The position numbers were made by a program, and so were the translations under genes. Below the pieces are notes generated by a model, which saw nothing but the letters and a program-made list of their open reading frames with translations, was not told the DNA's origin and made no database searches. Shown piece by piece: positions 1 to 10,377 of a stretch of 64,000 bases of DNA. Source of the stretch: Aquilaria yunnanensis (lineage: Eukaryota > Streptophyta > Magnoliopsida > Malvales > Thymelaeaceae); the NCBI GenBank assembly GCA_039654915.1, contig CM077600.1, positions 73,293,992-73,357,991 on the forward strand. Reading direction: 5' to 3'. The stretch's first letter is position 1. Each line of letters starts with the position of its first letter.

Positions 1-831
1 TATTCAAAAACTAAAGCCTAAAAATCCTGAGGAATGAATCTTGCATTTGTTCTTGAAAAGGGGAGTGGTGTCAACCCACGTCCAATCAAATACTAACATA
101 TAATTTTTTTTAAGATTTTTTTAACTCTTTTACTACCTCCAATCTTTTTGTTTTCCCTTGAGTCAAAATGACATGTTTGGAAATAATTTTTTTTAATCAA
201 GATTAGATTTTTGGATATAGAGATTAAACTACTAAAACTATAAAAGCACTACCGTTAAGTAATTTTTCCTAAATTTTTACATTAATCATTAATGCTGATG
301 TAAGTGTTAATGTTGATGCCAACCAAATGGAATTAATATGTAGGAGTAAAGGTGTATGCTACACACTATAAATTATAGTATACCGTACCATGTATCATTA
401 TTGATTTTAAAAAATAAAATATTAAAATATTAGTTTAAGATGAAAAATATTAAATTTAATTTTTATATATATTTTTATATGTATTCTAATTATTATCATC
501 TTAACTTTCCTAATATAAATAAAATATATTTATACACGGAATCTATTTTTGCTAAATATTGCACACAATGCGCAGCTATTTTTTGTTAAAAAGTTCGCTC
601 ACAGGAGTGCTTACAATTACGTTAACTGGGTGAGAGACAAATATGACATGGAAGTTAAAATAAAATGACAAAAAATGAAAGGAAAAGTAAAAGAAAATAA
701 TTAAAACAATTTCCAAATCCCAATCATGTTAACATTTACGAATTAAATTTTATTCCTAAAATAAAGCGAAGGAAATAACATTAGTATTTATGTTAAAATA
801 CATATATTTATTACATTTTTTTATTATATAT

Positions 832-874
832 AAACACACACACGCACGTACATATATATATATGTATGTATATT
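832..874. repeat. CA/TA-rich microsatellite
   Basis: An ACAC run passes through CGCACGTA into alternating TA and TATG units. It is an ordinary simple repeat. Confidence 0.7.
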
Positions 875-1237
875 TATGACATTAATGTTTACGATTTACA
901 AATAAAATAGTAAAAATCCATTTCTTTTAACTTACATACTGCGGTATATGTTGGCATACTGTAGCATACCAAAATAAATTAAAAAATAATTTGAAAAATG
1001 CAGCACTATGTATAATACTTGAGCAAATTAATAAAATATAAATATGTATACTTTATGCCGGCAATACGCAACATACTGCATTTTATCGTGAAATTGAAGA
1101 CTATGGGTAGATCATGCTCATCCTGGAGCTGATCCAGACTACCAAATGGAGGCCCAGTGAGACAAGGAAGCCCCATGTGGGCTGCGCTCTAATGCCGGCC
1201 TCTTTCCGGTTCACTCGGTATTTGCATCCATTTTATA

Positions 1238-1464
1238 TACTTTCTCTCTCCCATTTTTTTTATTTCATTTAATTTTTTTAATTAATTTAACTTAAATTTA
1301 TTTATATTATTATTTATTAAAAAAATATATTTAAAAACTATATATCTTAATTTATCATTCATATATAAAGGTTTTTCATTTATATGTTAAAATGTTGAAA
1401 ATAAAAAATTATAGATTAATTATTAAAAAATAAATTGTATAAAGAATTTAGGACAGAGGGAGTA
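1238..1464. mobile_element. Probable Stowaway-like MITE, decayed
   Basis: The right end reads GGACAGAGGGAGTA. Its reverse complement, TACTCCCTCTGTCC, is the usual Stowaway terminus. The left end TACTTTCTCTCTCCCATTT is a degenerate match in the expected inverted orientation. Both ends abut TA, the Tc1/mariner target site. The interior is AT-rich and non-coding, and the length (about 227 bp) fits the family. The left terminus is weak, so the limits are approximate. Confidence 0.5.
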
Positions 1465-2156
1465 TATTTTACTTAAATTTAAACTGATAACTAATTTATT
1501 TTAAAATTATGTTCAATTTGCATAATTTTTTTTTATCTTTAACATTTCATAAACAACAAAATTTTCTTTCCTTCTTTTTGAGAAGATCATAACCACATTT
1601 TACGCATGCATAAAACGTAAAAGAAAATTTTAATAATCCAATCCATTAAAGGACATATTTCCCAAAACCTTGCTTCAACCACTATATTATTTTACATGTA
1701 TATCCTTTCAGCACATATAAACCACATCACAACCAACAACCTACTGAAAAACTAAACAAACTTATCAACCTTTCAACTTCCTAAAGGTCCCATATATAAT
1801 ATCCTAAATCCCTCTCCTAAATAATGATATAAAATCCAAGCTTTAGTTACAAAAATCTCTACCATCATACATCTTATGACACTATAAAAAGAAATTAATT
1901 GATATGCTCAAAACTCCCTATTTTACAAAACATATATTTTTTTTAATTCCAATTCAACAACTGCGTTCATTACAAAGTTATTTTTATGATTAATGTTTGA
2001 GTTTTAGATAACTTATCAAATTGTAGAGATAAAACTACTAAATTTAAAAGTTACATTTGGTAACTTTTTAAAATTTTAACACTAATTGCCAGCATTAATG
2101 TAAGACGGGCCTAGGCAAGAAAATAGGGACAAAAAAGAGAAGGAAAGTGACTCTTT

Positions 2157-2444
2157 CTAGTTCTGATGTTGATCAGCTGAAGCTGAAACGGATTGAGCAG
2201 GACCATATTGGCCATCATCCCAATCTCCCCTTGGAATTTCATGGTGGTTGTTTGGATTTGGCTCTTCATCAAGAGCCTTAACCTCTTCAACCTCAGAATT
2301 ATTTTCCTTCATCATCCCTCCCTCTTCTTTTCCATGGAAAAATTCCCCTCCCATCAACATCCTTCTGCATCCAGCTGCAGAAGAACATTTTTGGGACGAT
2401 CCGAACAACAGAAAAGACAAAAAGAAGAACAAGGTTAACTTCAT
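2157..2444 (-). CDS. Small secreted protein, possible peptide-hormone precursor
   Basis: A 95-residue single-exon protein on the minus strand. Residues 1-23 form a clear signal peptide (basic MK, then a Leu/Phe-rich core ending near SSA). Two cysteines (about 20 and 26) sit at the end of the signal region. A variable acidic middle (EEVKALDEEP) is followed by a short C-terminal segment with RGDWDDGQYGPAQS, ending in HQN. A signal peptide, acidic linker and short distinct tail are the layout of plant post-translationally modified peptide precursors. The acidic residues before the Tyr are a plausible tyrosylprotein sulfotransferase context. The tail does not match CLE, CEP, PSK, PSY, IDA or RGF consensus motifs as I know them, so the family is unassigned. 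The start is supported by the signal peptide and by a TATA box about 75 bp upstream. Confidence 0.68.
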   Translation of the reverse strand: MKLTLFFFLSFLLFGSSQKCSSAAGCRRMLMGGEFFHGKEEGGMMKENNSEVEEVKALDEEPNPNNHHEIPRGDWDDGQYGPAQSVSASADQHQN

Positions 2445-2518
2445 AGTAACCCACTACAAAAAAATGAGTTTTTTTGTTTTGGAGGTTTTGAGACTTAATT
2501 GCTTGTGGATGGAGGGGC

Positions 2519-2524
2519 TTTATA
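2519..2524 (-). promoter_or_regulatory. TATA box of the small secreted protein gene
   Basis: On the minus strand this reads CTCTATAAAGCC, a strong TATA box, about 75 bp before the ATG at 2444. Transcription would start near 2490, leaving a leader of about 45 nt. The position is inferred from normal TATA spacing. Confidence 0.6.
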
Positions 2525-2559
2525 GAGAGCAAAGGAGACAGAGCAGGTTGTAGAGCACT

Positions 2560-3525
2560 GAAAATATCTCTTTTTAAAATTAAGCACTTTGGAAATTGTA
2601 ATCAAACTGAAAGTGATGCATTAAATTGTTTTTGCGTTGGGCAAGTTGCCGATATTTTTTGCTTTGGGAGGGAAGATATGATTCAGGCACTCAGCACACT
2701 GGAATCCCAAAACAAGTGAGCAGCACATAGGCACAAAAAAGGTGCCACTTGGTGGCCTTTTTCAAGGTGGTCATAATTAATTAAAACAATTATTACAAAT
2801 GGAAGCATCTGGTAAAAAGTGCCACATGTAAAACAGTCGCTTGCTGCAGTGACTAAGACCGCTTCAAAAAGCTATCAGCTTGATCAAATAAAAACTGTTG
2901 TTCTGAAACTAAAGTTTTGAGATCAATCCTAAGGATTAAAAGGCTAAAGAGAAATATATATTGTAGTATCGCTCAAATAAACTCATTAATCACCAAAAAA
3001 CAAAAAACAAAAACAAAAACAAAACGGAAGAGCCCAGGTTCTGGTAGTCCTAATAGAGATCTTTAACTTCTGTTGCTGTTGGGTTGGGTTGGATTCTGTT
3101 GGGTGTAACGTGAACCAGCCCGTCACTGCTGTTTTTTTTTTTTTTTTTCATTTTTTGTTCATCCTCCCACTGTTGCCAATCAGCTAAAATCAGTCTGTTT
3201 ACCATATCAGTGAGTGATATTGATATTTTTCGCTTAATCAATTCAGTGCCATCATGGCACGTAGACATTGCAATCCCAGTTACTTGTTTCTTTTTGTTCA
3301 TTATCCACTTGTTGCTTTTACATCAATTCAAAATGTCAAATTTCAAGTTTTAAAATAAAATGGGATAAATTATATTTTCACCTAATGATCTTAAACTTCT
3401 TCAAGCGATTTTTGGTGATCAGAAACATCTTTAAAACATATAGAGTCAGAAGTTGCTATGCATTTAAGAGAAATGGGTAAATGTTTACCCTTTAGGAACT
3501 AGAAAATACCCAAACCAAAATTTAA
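2560..3525. other. Intergenic region
   Basis: No convincing gene. An 83-codon minus-strand frame at 3050-3301 has no start context, signal or recognised motif. Long A and T homopolymers occur near 2995-3025 and 3131-3150. Confidence 0.45.
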
Positions 3526-3754
3526 TACTATCTCAATCTTACAAAACTTGGCACATTTACTATTTATAACAATTAATTCATAATTTTCTTTCTTTTAAAA
3601 TTTTTTATAGAAATATAAACTTTTTATATGAAAATGATACCGTAAAACCTCTACTTTATAAATATAATTTTTAAGAATTTTTGAATATAAATTTATATTT
3701 AAATCAAATTTTAATAAAAAAAATACCGACTTTTATGAAACGGACGAAGTAGTA
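3526..3754. mobile_element. Stowaway MITE
   Basis: The left end TACTATCTCAATCTTACAAA continues into ACTTGGCACATTT. The right end, reverse complemented, begins TACTACTTCGTCCGTTTCAT and continues AAAAGTCGGTAT. These are recognisable versions of the Stowaway terminal inverted repeat, flanked by TA, with a 229-bp AT-rich non-coding interior. It lies in the spacer between the secreted-peptide gene and the CHY/RING gene. Confidence 0.72.
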
Positions 3755-5191
3755 TCTTTTTGTGGAAAAGTGGTGAAAGCAAAACCCCCGATATCCACCT
3801 AAGTTGCCTTTTACACTTTTAAACGTAAAAACAATTACAGGTTTCCTAAAAGATCCCTGGAAAATCAAAATCAAAATTTGATCATTAAGATTTATGATTG
3901 AGTGGAACTCGAGAGTGAAAACTCTTGCAATTGAGATAAGGTTCAATTCAATCTAATTGTTGGAACCAAACTTTCATCTCAACTTGGCTTACAAATTTGC
4001 TACAGAATCAACAAATTGAGCCAATCGTGACCTAAGCTCCCTCACTAGTAGGAATTTTTTTACCTAAACCCGGTAGGCTCTTATAACTTGTTTCAAATAC
4101 CAAGCCATAAACAAACCTTTTTTTTCCATCAATTTTTTTCAACCCATGCCGCGCCCACAACATAATGCAGTACTCTTGTTTTGTTTCCAACAATGTATTA
4201 ACATTTATTTAGGATATAATTATTCTCCATTTTATAAAACTGAGCCCCGTATCTAGCCCGTGGGTTTTTGAGGCCAAGACTTCTTTAATGGCATGTGGCT
4301 AACACCAAATATTGTGAAAATAAAAATTTTGCTAAATCTATAATTTAAAAATAAAAATGTTGGACTCCTGAGTATGATTTCTCCGCAACACCATTTGACA
4401 ATCTGTCACAGTGGCGGACGGCTTGCCCTTCCTACGTGTTGAGGTTTGAGCTATGGGCATGGCCAGAAAATACTGTTCATGAGAACATAAACTAATCCCT
4501 CACAAAGTATGCCTTTAAATTTCACAAGGCTTACAACCAAATAATATACTACATTATAATAGTTTATTTGCTAATACATGTGTATTTTCCAAAGTTGAGT
4601 AGGGGCATTTCCCCCTCCTGGCACGTCTATGGCCGTTACCTTGGTTGGAACAGCAGTTGAACCAATGAGAAAGTTCAAAGCTTTAAATGGGTCGATTAAA
4701 GAGCAGATTGTGAAATATGTAAGGCTTCTTGGGCAGTGCTCTGAATGTAACAAGTGGGGGGCATGAAACTAAACTTTCAACAGGAGGCCTGGGAGCTCTA
4801 ACTGTATGAGATGCAAAAGTAAGACACAGCAGTTGTGCATTCCTTCATGAACATTGTGGCTTCCACGAATAAAGCTCACAAACCAAATGAGGCTAAACAA
4901 CCATTAGCTACCGGTAAAACTAGTATGGTGTAACTCATTTTTGCTAGTGTTGGCAGAAATTGTCAGGCAGGCCTCAGAGTATGAATGAATGCTAGAAATG
5001 GGGTTGTTCATCATCCTACTTTGAACAATATGTCCAAAACAGTTTAAAACTATTGATATATTTCAACATAGGGATGAACAGATATATGGAAAAAAGAAAG
5101 AGAGTTATCACCATCAGAAGAACCAAGGATGGTTATGTCTTTTACTCAGCTGCTGGCATCAGCGAAAACATATAATTACCAAGAAACGGAT
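3755..5191. other. Spacer and 3' flank of the CHY/RING gene
   Basis: No recognised gene. The part just below 5192 is probably the 3' UTR of the minus-strand CHY/RING gene. A 60-codon frame at 4571-4753 has no recognised domain and is not called. Confidence 0.45.
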
Positions 5192-7381
5192 CTACCATCT
5201 CACCACCTCCGTAAATGCAGAAGAGCAAGAAGCAGGACCACCACGTGTCTGCCTTGTGTTGTATGAATTGCATTTTAAGCACTTGTGGGCCACAATATGA
5301 AAGTTCACCTCTGTGGTTTCTCCACAATCATTGCATAATATCCAAACCTGGAAAATGTCCAATATGTGAAGGGAAATAGGCTTAACATATTATGAAGTCA
5401 AAGCTGTGAAAAATTTAAGCAAATGAATCACTATCACGCACCTGCTTGTTCTGATATATCTCTGGCATTGGCGTCAAAGCAACCTGTACATTTTCAACAC
5501 CGGAAGAATCATTTTACTTATATGACAATCTAAAGATTAAAAGATGCCTGCACAACTTTATCATGTGCAAATTGATCCATGTACAATAAGTTACGTACCT
5601 CCTGATCCAGTTTCTTCCAAACCTGGGACATGTCGTGATATGACTTGGAGCAAACTGGGCAAGAATACCTGCAAGAACATTATTAACAACAAACCCAGCT
5701 GTCCCAAAACAATAGAAAAGGCAAAAGCAGAAATTCTTCACAATTAACCAATTGTAAGAACAGATGCATTTTTCGTGTGGAAAAACTTACTGAAAATGTT
5801 GCTCCATCCCTTTCACGCACTCTAAATGTATAGTGTGTCCACAAGGCAATACAGTGATGTCCTTTGTCGTCTCAAACAAAAACTGGCCAGTAAAATTGAC
5901 ATAATCAGCATTTGGATTGTTAGAAAGTCACGTAAATGGCAAACTTTGTCCCTCTGGAGTTAAAAGGTTACCTCGAAGCAAACAGGGCAATTGTGGTGCA
6001 TGGCTCTTTCTATGCAGTTGTGTGAATCTTTTATCCCTATTGAATAGCAACATCCTACAGCAAGTTGTAGAAAAACAATGCAACTTAAAGAATAAACCAA
6101 GAACTCAAAATGCTTTCCGTACAAAGTCTAAATTTATGTCTTACCACATTTATTACAATGGAAAAAGTTCTCCTCCCCCCCAATTCTGCATTCATAACCA
6201 AAGGTTAACAAACATATCAAAATGACAACATGACAACATGTAAAACATTGAACCAAGAGAAGAAATTAACAAAACAGAACAAATAGTAACAGAAGGAACC
6301 AGGTACTTACCTACATATACCACATTCATTACAATGGTACTGATCCTTTGAGACCTAACAGAACAGAATACTTTAACCATTGAGCAGAAATATCCATTAA
6401 CCAAAATGATTACAATATTGAACTGGAAAATTGGCTTACATTGTCATCAAAAAACTTGCACTTGGAGCAGAAATATTTGCCCATACAGACTCCACAGTTT
6501 GTGCAGTTCTGCTGAACCTGGTATTACAAGAAACATTGAATTCTTTGACTAATAGTGCCAAAATGATTGAGCTCCATAAGTTCAATGCTAGGAACAAGCG
6601 TTGTAGCAACTTACATCTTGTTCTGTGTCGCACAGCAAACAGATGACCTGACTCGCAAAATTAAAAAACATCCGAGGCACAGCATTAGTAACCATAAGTT
6701 GAGATTGCAAATATACCTAAACACCCTTAGAGTACATCAATGCTTCACATTGGGAAAATCGGAACTTTCTCATAGTTGAGTAATATTAACCCTCTTTACA
6801 AAAAATTTGCACCAGACAAAGTGATTTAGAAAAGGGTAACCAGGCACTTCTGCCTCCTAACAAATGAAAGTGAACGTCAAGCATTAAATTCCAAGAAAGA
6901 GAACAAAAAATCCATAGAAATTCCATCCTTCCCAAACTCAAGTCATCACTTATCAGCCACCATCTTAAAGAAAGGAAAAGAAACATATAAATCAGACCTT
7001 CTTCAGATCATGGCGAGGAACATCATGCCGATGAAGAGGATCAACTTCAATAGCATTCTGTTGGTGGGAAAATCAAGAGTTCCGCGTCAGATTCTTATGC
7101 ATATAGAGAATTCAACAAACAAGAAGAACACCCACCTTCGATTCGTTATGGCAATGCCTGCAGCCAAATATCTCATCGCAGCAAGGAGCCCTGATCTTGC
7201 ATCTTCTTCTATAGTGCGAGCACCTTCAAATACCCAGAAAGCAGAAATTAAAAAACCCCAAATTAAAAAAAAAAAAAAAAAGAGAAAATGAATAGATCGT
7301 GAAAAGGGAAAACAATATGTACCCGAAATCTCCATATCCCCGATCCATGAGTGAAACATCTCCAACTGAAGAAGTGGACAT
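5192..7381 (-). CDS. RZFP34/CHYR1-like: CHY-type and RING zinc-finger E3 ubiquitin ligase, 12 coding exons
   Basis: Coding exons on the minus strand, in order: 7381-7323, 7223-7136, 7057-6998, 6647-6615, 6517-6440, 6354-6311, 6185-6145, 6054-5972, 5882-5791, 5668-5599, 5483-5442, 5347-5192 (stop TAG). Every intron is GT-AG and the exons total 846 nt, giving 281 residues with no frame break. The protein shows the CHY zinc finger ([15 protein letters not shown], then CRHCHNE), the CTCHY region (paired CxxC with [13 protein letters not shown], and NECGICR), a C3H2C3 RING ([19 protein letters not shown]) and a C-terminal zinc-ribbon with [20 protein letters not shown]. This is the order of Pirh2-type ligases. 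Plant members (RZFP34/CHYR1, MIEL1) ubiquitinate target proteins and act in ABA, drought or defence responses. The start at 7381 is the first in-frame ATG after an in-frame TGA two codons upstream. A longer spliced N-terminus is also possible (next entry). Confidence 0.93.
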
Positions 7382-7610
7382 GTTTCACTGGAGATAGATC
7401 GAATTAATTCAACAACTATTTCCAAACCGAATAAAGGTAGACCCAACCTGATTCGAAACGGGGAAAGCAATAGCCGTTTCCGGCGAGCCGGTCAAGCTCG
7501 TCCTCCTCGCCGGCGGGTGAAGGAGGAGAAACAGAAGGGAAAAATATCGGAAGGACAGACGTGACTTCATATAATTCTTCTACGAAGTGACGCGATGACG
7601 CGGCCGCCAC
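7382..7610 (-). other. 5' leader or alternative first coding exon of the CHY/RING gene
   Basis: GC-richer sequence upstream of the 7381 start. An ATG at 7610 opens a 64-codon frame that, unspliced, ends before the main start and would act as an upstream ORF. If a GT at 7447 (context ATCAG/GTTGGG) is spliced to an AG at 7366 (context CTTCTTCAG), an 82-nt intron is removed. The frame from 7610 then joins the CHY frame exactly, giving a protein of about 330 residues. Both readings are open from sequence alone; transcript data would decide. Confidence 0.5.
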
Positions 7611-7651
7611 TCATGATTGATGTCAAGAAAAAGATAATCTAAAAAAGTAGG

Positions 7652-8213
7652 AGAAAATGTCAAATTTAACACTAAAGTTTGGAGTTGAGAGCAAATATGC
7701 TATTATAGCAAATGGGTCAGATATACCACTGAAGTTTCAAATTAAGAGTGAATACGCTATTGGCAGTTAAAAATCTAACGGAAAACGTTAAAAAGCCAAC
7801 AAAAAATGGTAAAAATAATAATTTTTAAAATTTTAGAGTGATAATACAAGTTTTAAGAAACTTTAAAGACTTTTTTGTAATTAAACTCTCTTTCTCACAA
7901 GAATACCAGTGAGGATTTGAATACTAGTAAAGAGATTAGATGACAGAGATAGAGGGAGGGCGGCAGAAACAATAACAGGGCTGAAGCGCTGATGACAGAG
8001 GTCAGAACCTCTTTTGGTAAAAATCTCAAAGGTTTTGATATGTTTTTGAAAGATGCATAATAACCCCAAGATTTCAAAACTTGCTATTTTTACCATTTTT
8101 CATTATTTTTTTAAACGACAGTGACATATTGAGTGGGAGATTGGGTAAAAAAAAAAATTATAGTAGCATATTCGCTCCCTACCCAAAATATTAGTGGCAA
8201 ATTTGATATTTCT
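7652..8213. mobile_element. Inverted-repeat element A (MITE-like), upstream of CHY/RING gene
   Basis: A 562-bp non-coding element. It begins near AGAAAATGTCAAATTTAAC and ends CAAATTTGATATTTCT, with long degenerate inverted termini. The interior is clearly paralogous to element B, for example AAAATTTTAG(A/G)GTGATA and the block around GATTTCAAAA. It begins about 40 bp beyond the farthest probable leader of the CHY/RING gene, so it lies in that gene's promoter region. No clean target duplication was found, so the superfamily is not assigned. Confidence 0.6.
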
Positions 8214-8308
8214 ACCCTTAGTTTTTTGACAGAAATATCAAATTTGCCATTAATATTTTCGGTCGAGAAAAGATATGCTACTATATTTTTTTTTGGCCCA
8301 ATCTCCAA
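8137..8308. repeat. Long inverted repeat formed by abutting element ends
   Basis: Arms of about 77 bp (8137-8213 and 8231-8308) around a 17-bp spacer. The right arm is an imperfect reverse complement of the left: GAGATTGGG pairs with CCCAATCTC, and CAAATTTGATATTTCT with AGAAATATCAAATTTG. It arises because the right terminus of element A faces the left terminus of element B. A transcript across it would fold into a long hairpin. Confidence 0.75.
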
Positions 8309-8847
8309 CATTGTTTTAAAATGGACCAAATATACTACTAAAGTTTCAAATTAAAGTGGATAGACCATTGACTTTTAAAACGCTAATGAAAAACATTAAA
8401 AAGCTAATGAAAAATGTTAAAAATAACAAGTTTTTAAAATTTTAGGGTGATAGTGCAAGTTTTGACAAACTTCAAAGATTTTTTGTAACTAGACTCTCTC
8501 TCTCTCTCTCTCGAATGTCGGTTAGGAGATTAGAGAGTAGAGATAGATGAAGAGTGACGTCAAAGCTGGAGCACTGGTGACAAAGGCAGTGACAAGGCTG
8601 AAACAATGATGACCGATATTAGACTCTCTTTTAGCAAAAATCTTAAAAGTCCTAATATTTTTTTAAAGATACATAATAATCCTAAGATTTCAAAATCTAC
8701 TATTTTTACTATTTTCCATTATTTTCTAACCAGTAGTGGCATATTTGGCTCATTTTAAAACATTAGTAGGAGATTGAGCAGAAAAAAAAAACTATAGTGA
8801 CATATTTGTTTCCTACCCAAAACATTTGTGACAAATTTGATATTTCT
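8231..8847. mobile_element. Inverted-repeat element B (MITE-like), second copy
   Basis: A 617-bp non-coding element starting AGAAATATCAAATTTG and ending CAAATTTGATATTTCT, perfect inverted termini of 16 bp within longer imperfect ones. Its interior matches element A in the same order and orientation, so the two are head-to-tail copies. It contains a CT microsatellite at 8494-8512. Confidence 0.66.
8494..8512. repeat. CT microsatellite
   Basis: About nine CT units inside element B. Element A has the shorter CTCTCTTTCTC at the matching place, so the run expanded in B. Confidence 0.8.
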
Positions 8848-9149
8848 ACCAAAACTAAAATAATAACACACGCGAAAAAAAGATAGAGTTGAAGGCCATT
8901 TTGACAAACACTGGTTCTGGGGTTGGCTGACTTTTTTTTAGATATAAAATATGAAATTTCAAAAAAATGCATTAGAATTTATAAAATGGTTTCGTTATTT
9001 AATTATTTGATTTAACGTGGAGATTAATAGAGTAAAAAAAAGTTTATACATTCTTTTTTACTTCTAAGCTTAACATTTTTTACATAAACAGAAAAAAATA
9101 ATAATAAAGAATTATTATTTATTTTTGGTAAAGCAATTGCTTTACCAAA
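8848..9149. repeat. Short spacer ending in two adjacent palindromes at the Athila breakpoint
   Basis: Non-coding AT-rich sequence. At about 9095-9126 an AT-rich hairpin (AATAATAAT, AAAG, then AATTATTATT) is followed by a perfect 26-bp palindrome at 9124-9149 with half-site TTTGGTAAAGCAA. The recognisable Athila gag sequence begins directly after it. Confidence 0.7.
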
Positions 9150-9465
9150 GGACTTTATGAAAAGAATGATGGGTGAGTTCATGCATGAAGTAAGGGGGAT
9201 GGCTAGTGGACGAAACAAAAAGATTAGTGCATTGGAAGAAGAGATGAAGACAATGCAAGCTAATACCCAAGCTTCAATAAAAGGTTTGGAGGCACAAATG
9301 GGCCAATTAGCCACCTCCATGAGACAACTCGAAAAGGGAAAATTTATACCAAGTAATACGGATATTAATCTAAGGGAGTCTTGTCAAGCTATAACTCTAA
9401 GAAGTGGAAGGAATATGGTGACACAACTCAAGGAGCCGTCTACTCAAGAAGTTTATCCTCCTTAA
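9150..9465 (+). pseudogene. Athila gag, C-terminal fragment
   Basis: About 100 codons. An MMGEFMHEVR-like start is followed by a coiled-coil stretch (ALEEEMKTMQANTQASIKGL), the gag-typical EAQMGQLATSMRQ, and the ITLRSGR segment that precedes the protease in Athila polyproteins. The capsid and zinc-knuckle parts seen in full gags are missing. The frame ends at a TAA at 9463-9465, and sequence to about 9600 continues the linker in broken frames. Confidence 0.75.
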
Positions 9466-9597
9466 GGACCCATCCTCCTGGAAAATGTTGAAGATGTTTA
9501 AGTGTTGCCACCAAGTGGTAAGGAAGCTCGTTCAAAGGTTGAGGGAAGGAATGTGTCAATTCAAGAAGATGCATTAAAGCACGCTTCTACTCTTCCA

Positions 9598-10377
9598 TAT
9601 CCCTAAAGGTTCAAGCCCAAGAAGAAAGAAACTCAATTTAAGAAGTTTCTTGAAATATTAAAAAAGTTGGAGATCAACATTCCTTTATTGGAAGTGATAA
9701 ATCAAATGCCTTTATATGCCAAGTTCCTCAAAGACTTGATTACTAAAAATATGAAGTTCCTTGATAATGAGCTCATTTTGGTGAAGGAAGAAGCAAGTGC
9801 CATCATTCAACGAAAGATGCCTCAAAAACTCAAAGGCCCAGGGAATTTCACTATTCCTTTGAACATTGGGTCTTTTCATTGTGACAAGGCTTTATGTGAT
9901 CTTGGAGCTAGCATTAACTTAATGCCATTGTCTATTTGTAAGAATCTTGGGCTTGGATAGGTGAAGCCTTCATTGATTTGTCTCCAATTAGAGGATAGAT
10001 CCCTTACCTTTCCAAAAGGTGTTTTGGAAGATGTGTTGGTTAAAGTCAGCAAATTTATATTTCCAGTAGATTTTGTGGTGTTGGATATGAAAGAAGATCA
10101 TAACAAGCCAATTATTCTTGGGAGACCTTTTCTTGCTACTAGCAAGGCCATCATTGATGTGGAAAAAGGTAACCTTACCTTAAGAGCTAATGATGAGAAG
10201 ATTACCTTCAATCTTGCTAAAGCCATGAAATCCATTGATGATAAGATGCCCAAGTGTTTTATGGTGGATGTGATTGATTCTTGCATTGAAGAGATAAGAG
10301 ATTCTTTGTTCATGGAGGATTCACTTGGGAAGGCATTTGTTCGTGGAAGTCTATTGGTGAGGAGGTTCATGAAGTGA
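9598..10377 (+). pseudogene. Athila retropepsin-like aspartic protease
   Basis: The sequence reads through a TAG at 9958-9960 in one frame. Before it lies the conserved lead-in (PLYAKFLKDLITKN) and the catalytic region DLGASINLMPLS, where the usual DTG/DSG is DLG, as is common in Athila. After it come LILGRPFLAT, the flap/second half of the fold, and a trailing segment. The protease would process the gag-pol product. One in-frame stop and the terminal TGA break it. Confidence 0.8.

Larger units (their letters stand above)
1..2156. other. AT-rich intergenic region without a recognisable gene
   Basis: No open frame of useful length or coding character is visible. The stretch is rich in A/T runs. 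It holds one CA/TA microsatellite and one probable Stowaway-like MITE, listed separately. The short GC-richer block near 1100-1220 has no recognised motif. Confidence 0.6.

Noticed and set aside
3050..3301. 83-codon minus-strand frame, looks partly coding
   Set aside because: Contains a poly-Lys run from a T homopolymer and has no start context, splice partners or known motif.
4571..4753. 60-codon minus-strand frame downstream of the CHY/RING gene
   Set aside because: Probably 3' UTR or spacer; no motif recognised.
8111..8354. Overlapping plus and minus frames of about 72 codons with similar translations
   Set aside because: Explained by the inverted repeat at 8137-8308, not by genes.
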